A DNA stretch of 64,000 bases from Humulus lupulus (taxonomy: Eukaryota > Streptophyta > Magnoliopsida > Rosales > Cannabaceae), in assembly GCF_963169125.1 (NCBI RefSeq), contig NC_084797.1, positions 105,549,868-105,613,867 on the forward strand, read 5' to 3'. The stretch's first letter is position 1, and each line of letters begins with the position of its first letter. The notes under the pieces were generated by a model, which worked only from the letters and a program-made list of their open reading frames with translations, made no database searches and was not told the DNA's origin. The position numbers were made by a program, and so were the translations under genes. Below, one piece after another: positions 1-10,595 of this stretch.

Positions 1-593
1 CAATGTCTCGTGTAGACATAGTGCGTGTAGGAGGCCAGCCGAGAGCCTCGCATAGCGAGGGTGGCACCTTGGGGTACCCGTGTTCGGGTGCTTAAGTGCG
101 CGTGGGAGGCCAGCCGAGAGCCTCACTTAGCGAGGGTGCCTCGCATAGAGAGGGTGGCGCCTTGGGGTACCCATGTACGGGTGCTTAAGTGCGCGTGGGA
201 GGCCAGCCAAGAGCCTCGCATAGCAAGGTTGGTTCTCTTGGCCTAACGACATCCATGCCAAGTGAGGCCCTTCGCCCCTTCATGCATGCAGAAGGTAGCC
301 CAACGGGTAGGCACGCATCACTCCTAGACGGGTTAGGCCTTGCTATGCAAGGCCTTTCCCTCACAAGGCTTTTGTGGGAGTGTCAACTTCAGGTTACCTC
401 ATGCCCATATCACCTAGGAGTTACCACATGCCCTTGGCACCTCACACCGACGTCCACAAAGGTAGCGACGCGTAGAGCGAGGCATGTCCCAAAGCACCGT
501 CCCATTAGCATGAGTTTCATAATCTCTAAGGTGCCTCGTAGTATGGAGGTTCTCCTTAATGGAATTCACAAGGGAAGAATTCCCACATTCACA
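1..593 (-). mobile_element. Partial 3' LTR of Tat-type element A
   Basis: This is the right part of an LTR that runs off the left edge of the window. Its right end (ccacattcaca, ending at 593) is followed by a C-rich stretch that reads as a polypurine tract on the minus strand. The same end and tract occur at 49738 in element D. The sequence carries GC-rich hairpins of the form CCTCGC-ATA-GCGAGG (46, 121, 139, 213). No left end and no target duplication are visible, so the family is inferred from the homology with D. Confidence 0.6.
25..235. repeat. Tandem GC-rich repeats with hairpin motif in LTR
   Basis: About two and a half copies of a roughly 75-100 bp unit contain the phrases gcgtgggaggccagcc and cctcgcatagcgagg and a ggggtacccatg segment. 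The hairpin phrase starts at 46, 121, 139 and 213. Related but diverged hairpins occur in the LTR of element D at 49218-49572. Confidence 0.75.
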
Positions 594-605
594 CCTGCCC
601 CCGGG
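594..605 (-). other. Polypurine tract of element A
   Basis: On the minus strand the tract reads cccgggggcagg and directly precedes the LTR start TGTGAATGTGGG. It corresponds to 49739-49750 in element D. It marks the 3' end of the minus-strand element and therefore makes the plus-strand gene to its right antisense to the element. Confidence 0.6.
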
Positions 606-1621
606 TCTATAAGTACACTTTTAAGTGTGTTTGTAGACTTTTTCTTTTTCTCTGGTTTTATATGGATGGCAAGTTTTGGGAAACTCAACCTTTGTGCGCT
701 ATCCAATGTTGCTTGAAGAAACACAAAATGGGTTTTGAAGTTGTGTTTCTCTGTAGTGTCCAAAGAAACACAAAAACTATCTAACTTTGTGATGATCCAA
801 GTGTGTCCCTAAGATTGAATAAGGGCCAACCATTTCCAAGCGCGGAACCTAAGGTTGCCAATGCTTCTGATTTCCACCATTCATGTAGATTTGAATCCAA
901 TGGCTAGGGGGGCCTTGACTTTCCTTATAAATACCCCAAGACTTGAAGTCACTTCTCCACACCAAGGCTTGCCTAGCCTAGTGGTATTCCCTCTTAAGCC
1001 ATTTCCAAGAGCTCCAAGGTTCTACCCTCCATAGAAGCATTCTTGAGGTAAATTTCTCTTCTTTTTATTTATTCTTCCTCTTTTGTTTTGTTTTTTTTTT
1101 ATTTCTCTTTATACCAGGTTTGCATTGTAGTGGCACTAGACATTCTCTTGTTGACAAGGACCTGCCCTTGCTTGTTGCTCGACTGACCTTACGCCCCCAT
1201 AAGTTTGTCCTCGCGCACTTATGGATCCATACATACACCTTCAGGTATACCTCTATCCTCCAATGATACACATATTTCCCTCATCTATTACACGGGGGTA
1301 GGGTCATTGGCTGTAATGCACTTATTCTTTAGAGGTTGTCATTCTGTTTTCTTATGGCCCTTCAAGTACATACGCATAGGCCCTTTTCTTATACCCCTCA
1401 TACTCATGTTGTAGATATAGGGTTATCCTTATGCACATATGTCCTCGAGTCTTAGCTGGCCTATGGAGTCTAGATTATGCCCCAAAGGTTCTTTTAATGT
1501 TGAATTCATTGAGTTGTCATCCTCCGACTCTGAGGCTTACGTTTGCAGGCCCTCTAACCGTGGGGGTGTGCAAATGCTCTACCTATAGAGACTGTCCTAC
1601 CTCAGGCAAAAGGCAGGCGGC
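606..1621 (+). other. Promoter and spliced leader region of antisense accessory gene (A)
   Basis: There is no long reading frame here. A TATA box lies at 923-935, followed by a pyrimidine-rich cacttctccac likely to be the start site. Candidate splice sites match those in element D: 5' sites TTGAG|GTAAAT (1049) and TTCAG|GTATAC (1245), and a 3' site tgcattgtag (ending 1130). D has GAG|GTAATT at 50189, TAG|GTATTC at 50415 and gcattgcaag ending 50281. This conservation between two diverged copies supports a spliced 5' leader. I could not fix the translation start. Confidence 0.5.
923..935 (+). promoter_or_regulatory. TATA box of antisense accessory gene (A)
   Basis: ccttataaatacc on the plus strand, about 25-30 bp before a likely start in cacttctccacacc. 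The corresponding position in D holds ctataaatag (50071). It points toward the accessory gene, opposite to the element's own transcription. Confidence 0.6.
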
Positions 1622-1803
1622 TTGGAGAAGGAACTAGAATCCATTACTAGTGATGAGGGTTTAGGTTTCTCCCCATGGCATGTGACATACGTTTCCCAGC
1701 TACGTTCAGCCCTTCAGGATTGTCTTTCTGAAATTGCCTGCCTAGAGGAAAACTTGCCCCCTGAGCCATTTTTTTTTTTTGGTGACGAGACTTCCAGTCG
1801 TAG

Positions 1804-1808
1804 GGGTC
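1804..1808. repeat. Target-site duplication gggtc, left copy (element L)
   Basis: gggtc directly precedes the LTR start TGATATCG at 1809 and recurs at 7295-7299 directly after the LTR end ACTAATCA. The perfect 5-bp duplication marks a simple, unrearranged insertion. Confidence 0.9.
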
Positions 1809-3127
1809 TGATATCGCCCAATAAACTCCTAAGCGGTCGCAGTAGTAATCGGGCTATGTCGTATCCACAGAGAGGCAAACACAACTAAAAATTTGAATAG
1901 TAAATAAAAGATAAAAATAAAGTAGAATTGAAGATATGGATTTTGTGAAATTAAAATTATAGATTAGGGAAAATGATCAGATAAAGAGCATGGCAAGGTA
2001 GAGATGCAGTGCTGTAAAACCTATTCTAATATTGATATTAATTCAAAACACAATTGCAATTCTACACCATTAATTGCAACGGGAAGATGTATATGTTAAA
2101 AGCACAAATTAAATAATCTAGATTAAATTGAATCTAACTCCTAATTTCATAGCATATCATATTATATATCCAAGAGCGACAAAATACCACTGGCAGAATG
2201 CAGTAAAAGACATACAATATAACAAATATACTAAAATAAATTAACAATCTAAGTTACATAAGAAAAGCATGACTGAACTTATGTAAAAGATGCTAAATAA
2301 TTTTAGAAAAGAAATTAGAAGATGAGAAACAAAATAATTAATGAGATATGGAAATGAAGCATAAGAAGAATCAATATCACTATTGAGAATAAGAAGTACA
2401 AAAACTACACTCTAACCTCACCAATATTTCTAAAATAATTCACTCATTTTTGTCACCTAAAACAAGTAAAATTAAACTAGAAATAAGAAAAGAAACAAAA
2501 TAATAAAGTGTATTTTTCCCACTCTCCAATCTGATAATTTACACTGGCTTTGGTTCTCTATTTATAGAGAAAATAAGACCAAAAACGTGTAAAAATCGTG
2601 TACAAAATAGTGGGGGAAGTGGCTAAAAAATTGATGAAAATGAGAAGTGGCTGCTGGTAAAGTGGAGACACGGATGGGACGTGCGTCAGATCGTGTCAGG
2701 CGGATGGGACGCATGTCAGGCGCGTCAGAGGATGGGACGCATGTCAGGCGCGTCAGGTGGATGGGATGCATGTCAGGCGCGTCAGGTGGCAGCTCGGATT
2801 GGACAGCGCGTCAGACGGCGTCAGGGGAGGCTGGCGGCTTGGCTGGCTGCTTGGGTTTGGGCTCCATTTTGGGCCTAGTTTTGGGCCATTTCATCTTTCA
2901 AAAATGCCATTTTCTTCATGGTTTCTTCAATTTTAATTCTTTCTTTCTCATTTCTTTTTCTTTGTGTCCAAAATATATTTTATTTCCTGAAAATTAAACA
3001 CAAATTAAATTAAAATTAATATTTTCAAATATAAAATATATGACAATAAATCCGTGAAAATATTAATTAAAACTTAATTAATTTTACACTTTAAGATTAA
3101 TAAAATGATATTTTTGAGCACTAATTA
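1809..3127 (-). repeat. 3' LTR of element L
   Basis: 1319 bp, matching 5982-7294 nearly base for base. On the minus strand it begins TAATTAGTGC where the other copy has TGATTAGTGC, so a G-to-A change has damaged the terminal TG. It carries a TATA-like ctatttatagag (2558) and the GC-rich minisatellite at 2670-2815. Confidence 0.9.
2670..2815. repeat. GC-rich minisatellite in the 3' LTR of L
   Basis: Four or so copies of ggatgggacgcatgtcaggc followed by gcgtcag, about 29 bp apart, in otherwise AT-rich LTR sequence. The same array lies at 6848-6980 in the other LTR, which lacks about 18 bp (ggtggcagct region). The reading frames it creates are low-complexity artefacts. Confidence 0.85.
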
Positions 3128-4464
3128 CAACCCCCAACCAGCTTATTGCTAGTCTCTAGCAATTCAAGCGAAATGATAAATATCAACATGATATATTTCC
3201 ATTCAAAAATGATAAAAGAACTTAAGTATTAACACAAAATGTTAGTAACAAGTCAACAAGAGTTATCAAAATTAGTTCGAATAAATCTAGAGTTGTGAGT
3301 GTGTGCACCAAACTTGAACCTTCTTACCGCAAATCATAGCACATAAAGCCTTTGAAATTATGCCAAGTAAAAGTCTCAACTCCATTAACCTCTCATGTAA
3401 TTGAAAATATTTAAAGTTGAAGGGTTTCACTCATGGAGTTGGAAAAAGAAGTAAGCACTCATCAAATAGGTATATATTTAGGACAAACTCTTAAATAATT
3501 ATTGAAACGAAGATAGGAAATAAACTATTTGGACAACCACCATAAAGAGTACCACAAAACTAGTTTTTCGGGATTTTAAGTTGAATAGACAATCTTTACA
3601 TTTATTCTAAGAGCCATAAAATGAAATTAATAAACACACATTTTGTTTTTTTTGGACACAAGAGACAACATAATTGAAAATGATAGAAATATTGCTCTTG
3701 TGTCTTTCTCCTTCTTTTCTTTTTTTCTTTTTCTTTTTCATTTTTTTCTTCTTCTTTTTTTTTTCATTTTCTTTTATGAACAACATAATAAAAGGCTCTC
3801 TAATAAGATTTGTCTATAGAAAATATTATCCTTAAAACATCATCCATTCATACCACAATACCTTGTCCAAATAATTATAACCATTTCTAAGAATCAATAA
3901 AAATTTAAAAGTTGTTTTCTCAAGTCTCACTTCTCACACAAAAGAATGAATTACTTAAACATGACAAATTTCTAAGCTAATATGTGCTAACAACCATCTT
4001 ACCCCAATGTTTGGCATGTGCATTAGGTAACTCTAGAGAAACTCTTAGTAATACAGATAACAAAAATTGACTCAAAAGTAACATTTTGCAAAAATAAATA
4101 AGTAATTTTTAAAAAAATTGACCGTGAAAATATTAATATGAAAAAAATCAACATAAACGTGCATGAATATGCTTACCACCCCCAACCAAAATTAGACAAT
4201 GTCCTCATTGTTTAAAAATATATGCATGAAAAGCGTGAAATGAGAACATATAGAGAGTGAGCTAATGCAAAATGATATGATATTGATTCTTAGAAAAAGA
4301 AAAACAAGACAAACTATCATAATAAAATAAAAAGGAAAAATAAAACAAATAACAAAAATAAAACATACCAGAAATAAAGAAAGCAAGGAAAGACAGAACC
4401 TGATTAGCCTAGGTAAATCGGAGAAAAGTCTCCTCAAGTAGGTTCACCAACTCAATATTCTTGA
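3128..4464 (-). other. Non-coding 3' region of element L
   Basis: AT-rich with no reading frame. On the minus strand it starts downstream of the frame with aatgaggacattgtctaatt followed by ttggttgggggtgg (4176-4210). It contains a T-rich simple-sequence tract at 3700-3775 and ends in the purine tract ggttgggggttg (3128-3138) next to the 3' LTR. The 4176-4210 motif has a counterpart in B. Confidence 0.6.
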
Positions 4465-5439
4465 CTATCCAGTATCAAAAATGAATTTTCTTTTATCCTG
4501 TGTCTCAAAAATGAAAGCATTAGTAACATTCTCAGGATAAAGAAAATGTTCGTTGTCAGTATCATGGAGGAAATAGTGTGATTGATTCTTTGAGAAAAGT
4601 TTGTGAATTTCCTCCACAATAAGGTTTATCACATCAGTATGATAACACTTGTTTTCATTCGGAGTTGTTGGAAGAATTTCAACATGAGGAATATTTTCAC
4701 TCCGAATAGTAATGACATTATCCTCATCAAATTTGTTGGAAATAGGATTAGAGGTTGGTGTCATTGTTTCCTCATTTGTTTGGAATTGGCTGAAACAATG
4801 TGAATTAACTTTGTCAGTTAATTCTGAAAATTGAGTCTGAATTTCTCTAAGTTCCTCCATCATGTGTTTAGTAATGTTTTTTATGTGTTCAGTAAAGTTT
4901 ATTTGTTCCTCCATAAATGTGTATAATGCTTTTTCTAAGAAATTCGTATTAGTCCAGACATTATATGGAGGTTCATGGTAAGAGTTAGAAAAATCGTACT
5001 CAACATTCCTACTAGATGGTGCCAATTCCCAACCAATCGGTGCACGGTAGTTGTACTTAGACTTCCAACTTGAAGCAACAGGGTTTTTCCAGCTAAGATT
5101 ACTATTCTTGTAGTAAGAATAGTATTGAAAAGCTTCCTCCCTTTCTCTAAGAGTTGAGTAATCTTGAGCAAAATGGTCGACTCTTTCACAGTCAAAATAT
5201 GGTTCATCATACTCTACCCTTATGACCTCGTTACTTTCTCGACCATACTTAGCTTTCAAGTTTTCGAATTCTCTAGTCTAGAATTCTACTTCAGATTTAA
5301 GGTACTCTCTTTCGCTAAGTTGGTGGGCACCTCTAAAATTTCTAGTACCCTCAGTAGCACTAGATTTTGGATTGTTTTGAAATGAAGAGAGATATATTGG
5401 ATAATAGTATTCAAAACATCGATGATCTTCTTCATTCAT
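4465..5439 (-). pseudogene. Single reading frame of element L, gag-like by position, one internal stop
   Basis: I do not recognise this protein. The frame opens at an ATG at 5439 (MNEEDHRCFEYYYPIYL) and runs 324 codons with one in-frame TAG at codon 54 (5278-5280). It ends in FIFDTG. It is rich in Asn, Glu and aromatic residues, with a helix-prone middle (about residues 150-205: EEQINFTEHIKNITKHMMEE) that could form a coiled coil. I see no zinc knuckle, no protease DSG and no RT motif. By position it occupies the gag slot of a TR-GAG-type non-autonomous element, perhaps a gag-derived protein packaged with help from an Athila relative. The stop may be recent because the rest of the frame is open. 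Confidence 0.55.
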
Positions 5440-5959
5440 TTGCTATTTTTTTTAAGTATTATAAACGGAAATGTATAATAATGTAATAAGTATACGCCAA
5501 AATGTTCCCAGGCCAATTGGAAAGGCTACCAAGGTACCACTTTAGGCCCAAGAGCTTTTCTAGAACTCCCCGAGGTTCTTAGAAAAGATTGGAGGGTAAC
5601 GCTAACACATACCTTATTTAAGAACCAATTTTTCTAAGACAGAACAAGTTTGGTTTTTACTAATTTCCAAAATTACACAAATGTTCTCAATACTTTGTTT
5701 GATTTTTTTTTTATTATTATTGTTTTATTTTTAAATTTTATGCTTTTTTTTTCGGAAAAAAAAACCTAAATCTAGAAAATAAAATTCTAAACTTAAAAAT
5801 AAAATTTAAAAATAAAAAAATAATAAATGAAATAAATAAATAAAAAACTACCAAGGAAAAATAAAATAAAAGAGAATTAAAAAAATTATACTACCTTTTT
5901 TTTTATATAGAAAAAAAAAATTTAATTTACTATGCAAACTATTAATTGTAGAATTACCT
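5440..5959 (-). other. Leader of element L, no gene seen
   Basis: This lies between the primer site and the reading frame on the minus strand. It contains a T/A-rich simple-sequence tract (5690-5930) and no reading frame of interest. Confidence 0.6.
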
Positions 5960-5976
5960 CCCCGGCAACGGCGCCA
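5960..5976 (-). other. tRNA-Asp primer-binding site (element L)
   Basis: On the plus strand it reads ccccggcaacggcgcca, which equals the 3' end of plant tRNA-Asp(GUC) including CCA. The minus strand is therefore the primer-binding site, five bases downstream of the 5' LTR. B carries the identical 17 bases at 36074-36090. Confidence 0.9.
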
Positions 5977-5981
5977 AAAAT

Positions 5982-7294
5982 TGATATCGCCCAATAAACT
6001 CCTAAGCGGTCGTAGTAGTAATCGGGCTATGTCGTATCCACAGAGAGGCAAACACAACTAAAAATTTGATTAGTAAATAAAGGATAAAAATAAAGTAGAA
6101 TTGAAGATATGGATTTTGTGAAATTAAAATTATAGATTAGGGAAAATGATCAGATAAAGAGCATGGCAAGGTAGAGATGCAGTGCTGTAAAAACTATTCT
6201 AATATTGATATTAATTCAAAACACAATTGCAATTCTACACCATTAATTGCAACTGGAAGATGTATATGTTAAAAGCACAAATTAAATAATCTAGATTAAA
6301 TTGAATCTAACTCCTAATTTCATAGAATATCATATTAAATATCCAAGAGCGACAAAATACCACTGGCAGAATGCAGTAAAAGACATACAGTATAACAAAT
6401 ATACTAAAATAAATTAACAATCTAAGTTACATAAGAAAAGCATGACTGAACTTATGTAAAAGATGCTAAATAATTTTAGAAAAGAAATTAGAAGATGAGA
6501 AACAAAATAATTAATGAGATATGGAAATGAAGCATAAGAAGAATCAATATCACTATTGAGAATAAGAAGTACAAAAACTATACTCTAACCTCACCAATAT
6601 TTCTAAAATAATTCACTCATTTTTGTCACCTAAAACAAGCAAAATTAAACTAGAAATAAGAAAAGAAACAAAATAATAAAGTGTATTTTTCCCACTCTCC
6701 AATTTGATAATTTACACTGGCTTTGGTTCTCTATTTATAGAGAAAATAAGACAAAAAATGTGTAAAAATAGTGTACAAAATAGTGGGGGAAGTGGCTAAA
6801 AAATTGATGAAAATGAGAAGTGGCTGCTGGTAAAGTGGAGACACGGATGGGACGTGCGTCAGATCGTGTCAGGCGGATGGGACGCATGTCAGGCGCGTCA
6901 GAGGATGGGACGCATGTCAGGCGCGTCAGGTGGATGGGATGCATGTCAGGCGCGTCACGGATTGGACAGCGCGTCAGACGGCGTTAGGGGCGGCTGGCTG
7001 GCGGCTTGGCTGGCTGCTTGGGTTTGGGCTCCATTTTGGGCCTAGTTTTGAGCCATTTAATCTTTCAAAAATGCCATTTTCTTCATGATTTCTTCAATTT
7101 TAATTCTTTCTTTCTCATTTCTTTTTCTTTGTGTCAAAAATATATTTTATTTCCTGAAAATTAAACACAAATTAAATTAAAATTAATATTTTCAAATATA
7201 AAATATATGACAATAAATCCGTGAAAATATTAATTAAAACTTAATTAATTTTACACTTTAAGATTAAGAAAATTATATTTTTGAGCACTAATCA
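5982..7294 (-). repeat. 5' LTR of element L
   Basis: 1313 bp, TGATTAGTGC...GCGATATCA on the minus strand, with intact TG...CA ends. The promoter is probably the TATA box TCTATAAATAGAG at 6730-6743, about 550 bp into the LTR. It contains the minisatellite at 6848-6980. Confidence 0.9.
6730..6743 (-). promoter_or_regulatory. TATA box in 5' LTR of L
   Basis: tctctataaatagaga on the minus strand is a good TATA box in the transcribed orientation of L. The motif is nearly palindromic, so it also reads as a TATA box on the plus strand. Confidence 0.5.
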
Positions 7295-7299
7295 GGGTC
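7295..7299. repeat. Target-site duplication gggtc, right copy (element L)
   Basis: gggtc directly after the LTR end; partner at 1804-1808. Confidence 0.9.
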
Positions 7300-9153
7300 C
7301 CAACCCTGAGAGCGATGACTGTGAATCAGCTGAACCTAAATTTCTTTCTATGATCCCACCCACGCTTCCTCCCCTACCCCTGGTCTTACGCCCTAGGGTC
7401 AAGCAGAGTGCTGGGAAATATAAGACGCGTGGGGGGTTTTCCAGGACCTTGAGAAAGTCTATAGCTCACAAACTACCTGTCTCTGTCCAGGTACCCGAGA
7501 TGCCAAAGAGAACTTCCAACACTTCCGAATACGCGGGCAGGCCTCCCCTTACCTCCCCTTGGGTGATGCTTAGATGCTTATACATGCTTTACCAACAGGT
7601 GCACTCCAGAGGGCCTTCCATGAGCGAGGTTCATTACCCCTTCACTCTTAGGGCGAATTCATCTGCTCTTGGGTTCTATCAGCTTCAGAAAGCCATGGCC
7701 CATGAAGGGCATTCCCTCGTGGAGGGCTCCATTTCAAACAGGGGCTCGTGGAAAATAGACTACTTCTTCACTTATAGTGGGTTCATCCGACACAGTCGCT
7801 TCAACGCTCCAAGTAAGAAAATTCTCACCTTGAGTTCATACATGAGAGGTTTCTCTTTTTACTCTTCTTTTCTTTTATGGTTTATCTAACTACGGTTATT
7901 TCTTAGGGGTTGTTGGTTCTACCTTGAAATCGTCTGCTCGCGATCGAGTGGTGAAGATCCTGGACTTTCCGGTTGAATGCAAACAAGCATGTGCCCTTTT
8001 TACAGAGAGCAACCTTCACTTGTACAATCTTCTTTCCCCGGGCCAAGCCGTCACTCTATGCTCTGTCTCATCTGACTCCGCAGGTCTATGGCTATACGAC
8101 CATGATGAAGGTAATTATGACGTGGCAGCTAATACGGACTATGTCTACCCATCGGGTGATCACATGGACATTGAGGAGGCGGTGGAGTCTGAGAACTACT
8201 CGTGTCTGCACTCTTTGGCTGGCAGGGCTAGGGACGTGGCTGGCGATGGGCATACCTACGATGTCACCTCTCGAGTGCCATCATCGATGCCTGGTGACGA
8301 GTTAGCCTTCAACACCTCTGTCCCTCGCTCTTCTATGCCTAAAAGGAATTTTGTTATTACTTCTTTTGTTGGGGTTCCTCTACCCTTGGGGGGGGGGTGT
8401 TCTAGGCGGGCGTCTTCAAGCGCCTCTTTACCTAAAGAGATGACTCCATGCTCTTCTGCCCCCCGCACCTCTGCAGATGGATAGGACCTTCCTGGTCCCC
8501 TTCCTGTCAAGCTTATGCTTCTTCTTCCGAAGACCATGGGGAAGCCATTAGCCATCATTTGGGAAACTTTCCCAAAGGCGAGTGGGGATCCTTGCATGCC
8601 GTTCCCGACGCTGAGCTGGAAGATTCTTATATGCGAGCTTCCTTGCAGGTATTTGTTGAGACACTCGATTTATTCATTATTTTTATATATATTTTTTCAT
8701 TTTGTTTTGATATCACTTGACCCTCGAGGCTTTATTCAATGTTTTTCCCTTACTTAGGCTTCTATCCTGTGTCACCGGCTGATCACATCAAACTCTTCAT
8801 CGACCCAACGGCTACAACGTGAGCTCGAGGAGGCACTGGGGAATCTCTCGATGGCCAAAGCGGCAAAGGATGTTTTGTCGAGTCAATTTACTGAGGCGGT
8901 TCGCTAGAGCGACGTTGCTTTAGCCTAGGCTGCATAAACTTCTCACCCCAACACCCAGTTGGAAGCTACCATCCATACTTTAAATGAGAGGATTATTGCA
9001 CTCGAGGCTGAGCTTGTGAATGCCGAGAATGGCATAGTTGAGTGTACGCTGCATGCCGTATGGAGGACCAACCCTGACGTTGACTTGTCTCCCTTTGGAG
9101 ATAATGCAGTTGAGAAGATTTCTGAGTGGAAGGGTCGGGATGGAAACTTGTAG

Positions 9154-9946
9154 ATTCCTTTGCATTCAGCCTATGTATGTTGTTGCCATATAATCCCTCA
9201 TATTATTTCCCCTTTCTCTTTTTTTTTTTTTTGTGTTCATCAAACTTAGGGAATTTGGTAAGTCCTTCTTATTATTATTATTTGGGGATTACATATCTCT
9301 TCCTTGATCGATGATGATAATCTTTCTGGTGCACCTTGATTATACTTGTAAGGACACGTTAACCCATTGGGTTCTTGGGGTCCTTTTATATTCTTTGCGC
9401 ACGCTTGTTACTTTTTGCGAGAAGCATCCTTCTCGTCATTATGTATAATACTATTTCTTCAAGGGTCTGTTTTAGGACCCTTTTTGGCTAGCTGACTTAG
9501 TGGCCATTGTAGACTTATTGGAAGATTCCTTCCTTATGGCCTCATCCCTTGCGAGGGCATCAGCCTTTGGCTGGAGGTCATCTCTCTCTCTCTCTCTCTT
9601 TTCTTTTTAAACTATTCCCTTGATATTCATAAGGGTTGCTAATCCTTTTGAATATATATGCATTTTTTTTTATAAACGTGTTTCCTATCCTACCCCCGCC
9701 CCCCAAGTGCTTGGTGAAATTTATACCAGCAGGCACTTTGGTGGATGCTCGCATAGAGAAGAAAAATAACATGCGAAATTGCGAACAATTTCATTTATAG
9801 TAGGCAGGTTACAATGACATATATGAAATGGTTACACCTACATGGGAGGTTATCTGGGTAACCTCTTCGATTTTTCTCTACTACGTTAACATAACATACA
9901 ACAAACTAAACATAGAATTCTTTGCATCAGATGTGGAAGTCTTACT
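9154..9946 (-). other. Spacer between accessory gene and pol of element A
   Basis: No gene. The sequence matches the spacer of element D (53100-54940), including the phrases cttgtaaggacacgtt, ctcgtcattatg and aagggtctgttttaggaccc. It contains a (TC)n microsatellite at 9579-9600 and a purine tract on the minus strand at 9692-9707 (cacttggggggcgggggta). Homology with D stops at about 9946, where fragment F begins. Confidence 0.6.
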
Positions 9947-10487
9947 AAATCGTGAGCTAATTTCGTATACCAATCCATGACGACCCAGACTAAATCGTGC
10001 TGGCCCACTTCCCTGGGAAATCCTTCCATAAAATCCATCATGATGTCCTCTCATTTCCACTCTGGGATATCAAGAGGCTGTAATAGCCCTACTGGTCTCT
10101 GATGCTCTACCTTGACCTGCTGACAGGTCACGCACTTTGCAACGTACTCGGTCATATCTATCTTCATCCCAGGCCACCAATATAAGGCTTTCAGATATTG
10201 GTACATCTTCGTGGTGCTTGGATGCAGAGAATAACGGGTAGTATGAGATTCATCCAAAATCTCCCATCTGATCCCAGTGTCCATCGCAACGCAGATTTGA
10301 TCCTTGTATCTCAATAAATCCATGTCTGACACCGTATAGTCCTTAGCTACTCATTTTAGGACATCTCTTTTGATCTTTCCCAACTGAGGGTCACTTACCT
10401 ATTTCTCTTGGTATTCTCGAGAAGAGTAGACTGGAGCATAATGTTGGCCAACTTTCTTACCAGTAACTCTATTCCAGCTCTAGTCAT
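9947..10487 (-). pseudogene. Chromovirus integrase fragment F
   Basis: A minus-strand piece of Ty3/gypsy pol. It encodes the H2C2 zinc-binding part of integrase (TRYSLHPSTTKMYQYL, WWPGMKIDM, CVTCQQVK at 10051-10332) and the start of the catalytic core (a VGQHDLVWVVMDWYTK-like stretch just left of 10051, after a stop). It covers the same region of pol as 11215-11690 in E, so it comes from a different copy of a related Tekay-like element. It abuts A on the left without a recognisable end. Confidence 0.7.
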
Positions 10488-10595
10488 AGCCTAATTAGCA
10501 AATTTGGGATGCTACAAGTCTCGTCAATTGACACATCCCACTAAGTCATTGTGTAATCCTATAATTCTCCATTTAATCCTGTCATGCCCAAGTCC
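10488..10595. repeat. Scrambled LTR scraps of the Tekay-like family
   Basis: Two short pieces are joined out of order. 10488-10516 is the LTR right end (ctaattagcaaatttgggat then gctaca). 10517-10595 matches an internal LTR segment (compare 18975-19055; shared phrase atttaatcctgtcatgccca). They separate fragment F from the truncated integrase of E and look like the product of repeated deletion or repair. Confidence 0.65.

Larger units (their letters stand above)
1809..7294 (-). mobile_element. Complete non-autonomous LTR retrotransposon L (Athila-related, TR-GAG/LARD-like)
   Basis: A 5.5-kb element on the minus strand with LTRs at 5982-7294 (5') and 1809-3127 (3') and a 5-bp target duplication gggtc. 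It has a tRNA-Asp primer site (5960-5976), a purine tract (3128-3138) and one reading frame (4465-5439). It has no protease, RT or integrase, so it must be mobilised in trans. The tRNA-Asp primer site and a shared GGACA(T/A)TGT...GGGGG motif (4176-4210; compare 28154-28193 in B) point to the Athila lineage. The LTRs differ by a few percent by eye, including a short indel near 2787. It sits inside the accessory gene of A. Confidence 0.85.
1622..9153 (+). pseudogene. Antisense accessory gene of Tat element A (gypsy-type transposon domain), split by an insertion
   Basis: This is a plus-strand gene lying antisense downstream of where the element's pol should be. Visible exons are 1622-1808 joined to 7300-7812, then 7907-8648, then 8758-9153. 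The introns 7813-7906 (CCAA|GTAAGA to TTCTTAG) and 8649-8757 (GCAG|GTATTT to TTACTTAG) have consensus borders, and the second is conserved in D. The first part contains HYPFTLRANSSALGFYQLQK, resembling the putative gypsy-type transposon domain (PF04195, Transposase_28). The last exon is coiled-coil-like and ends with a conserved LHAVWRTNP..DLSPFG motif shared with D. Element L sits inside the first exon, and the reading frame on its two sides is compatible. A frameshift near 8485-8530 and three stops near 8906-8940 show later decay. The function of these accessory proteins is unknown. Confidence 0.6.

Noticed and set aside
2562..2997. Reading frames across the GC-rich minisatellite of the L LTR (both strands)
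   Set aside because: Low-complexity frames caused by the repeat, inside an LTR and repeated in the other LTR; no start context or domain.
5960..5976. tRNA-Asp-like sequence as a tRNA gene
   Set aside because: Only the 17-base 3' end including CCA is present, next to an LTR; it is a primer-binding site.
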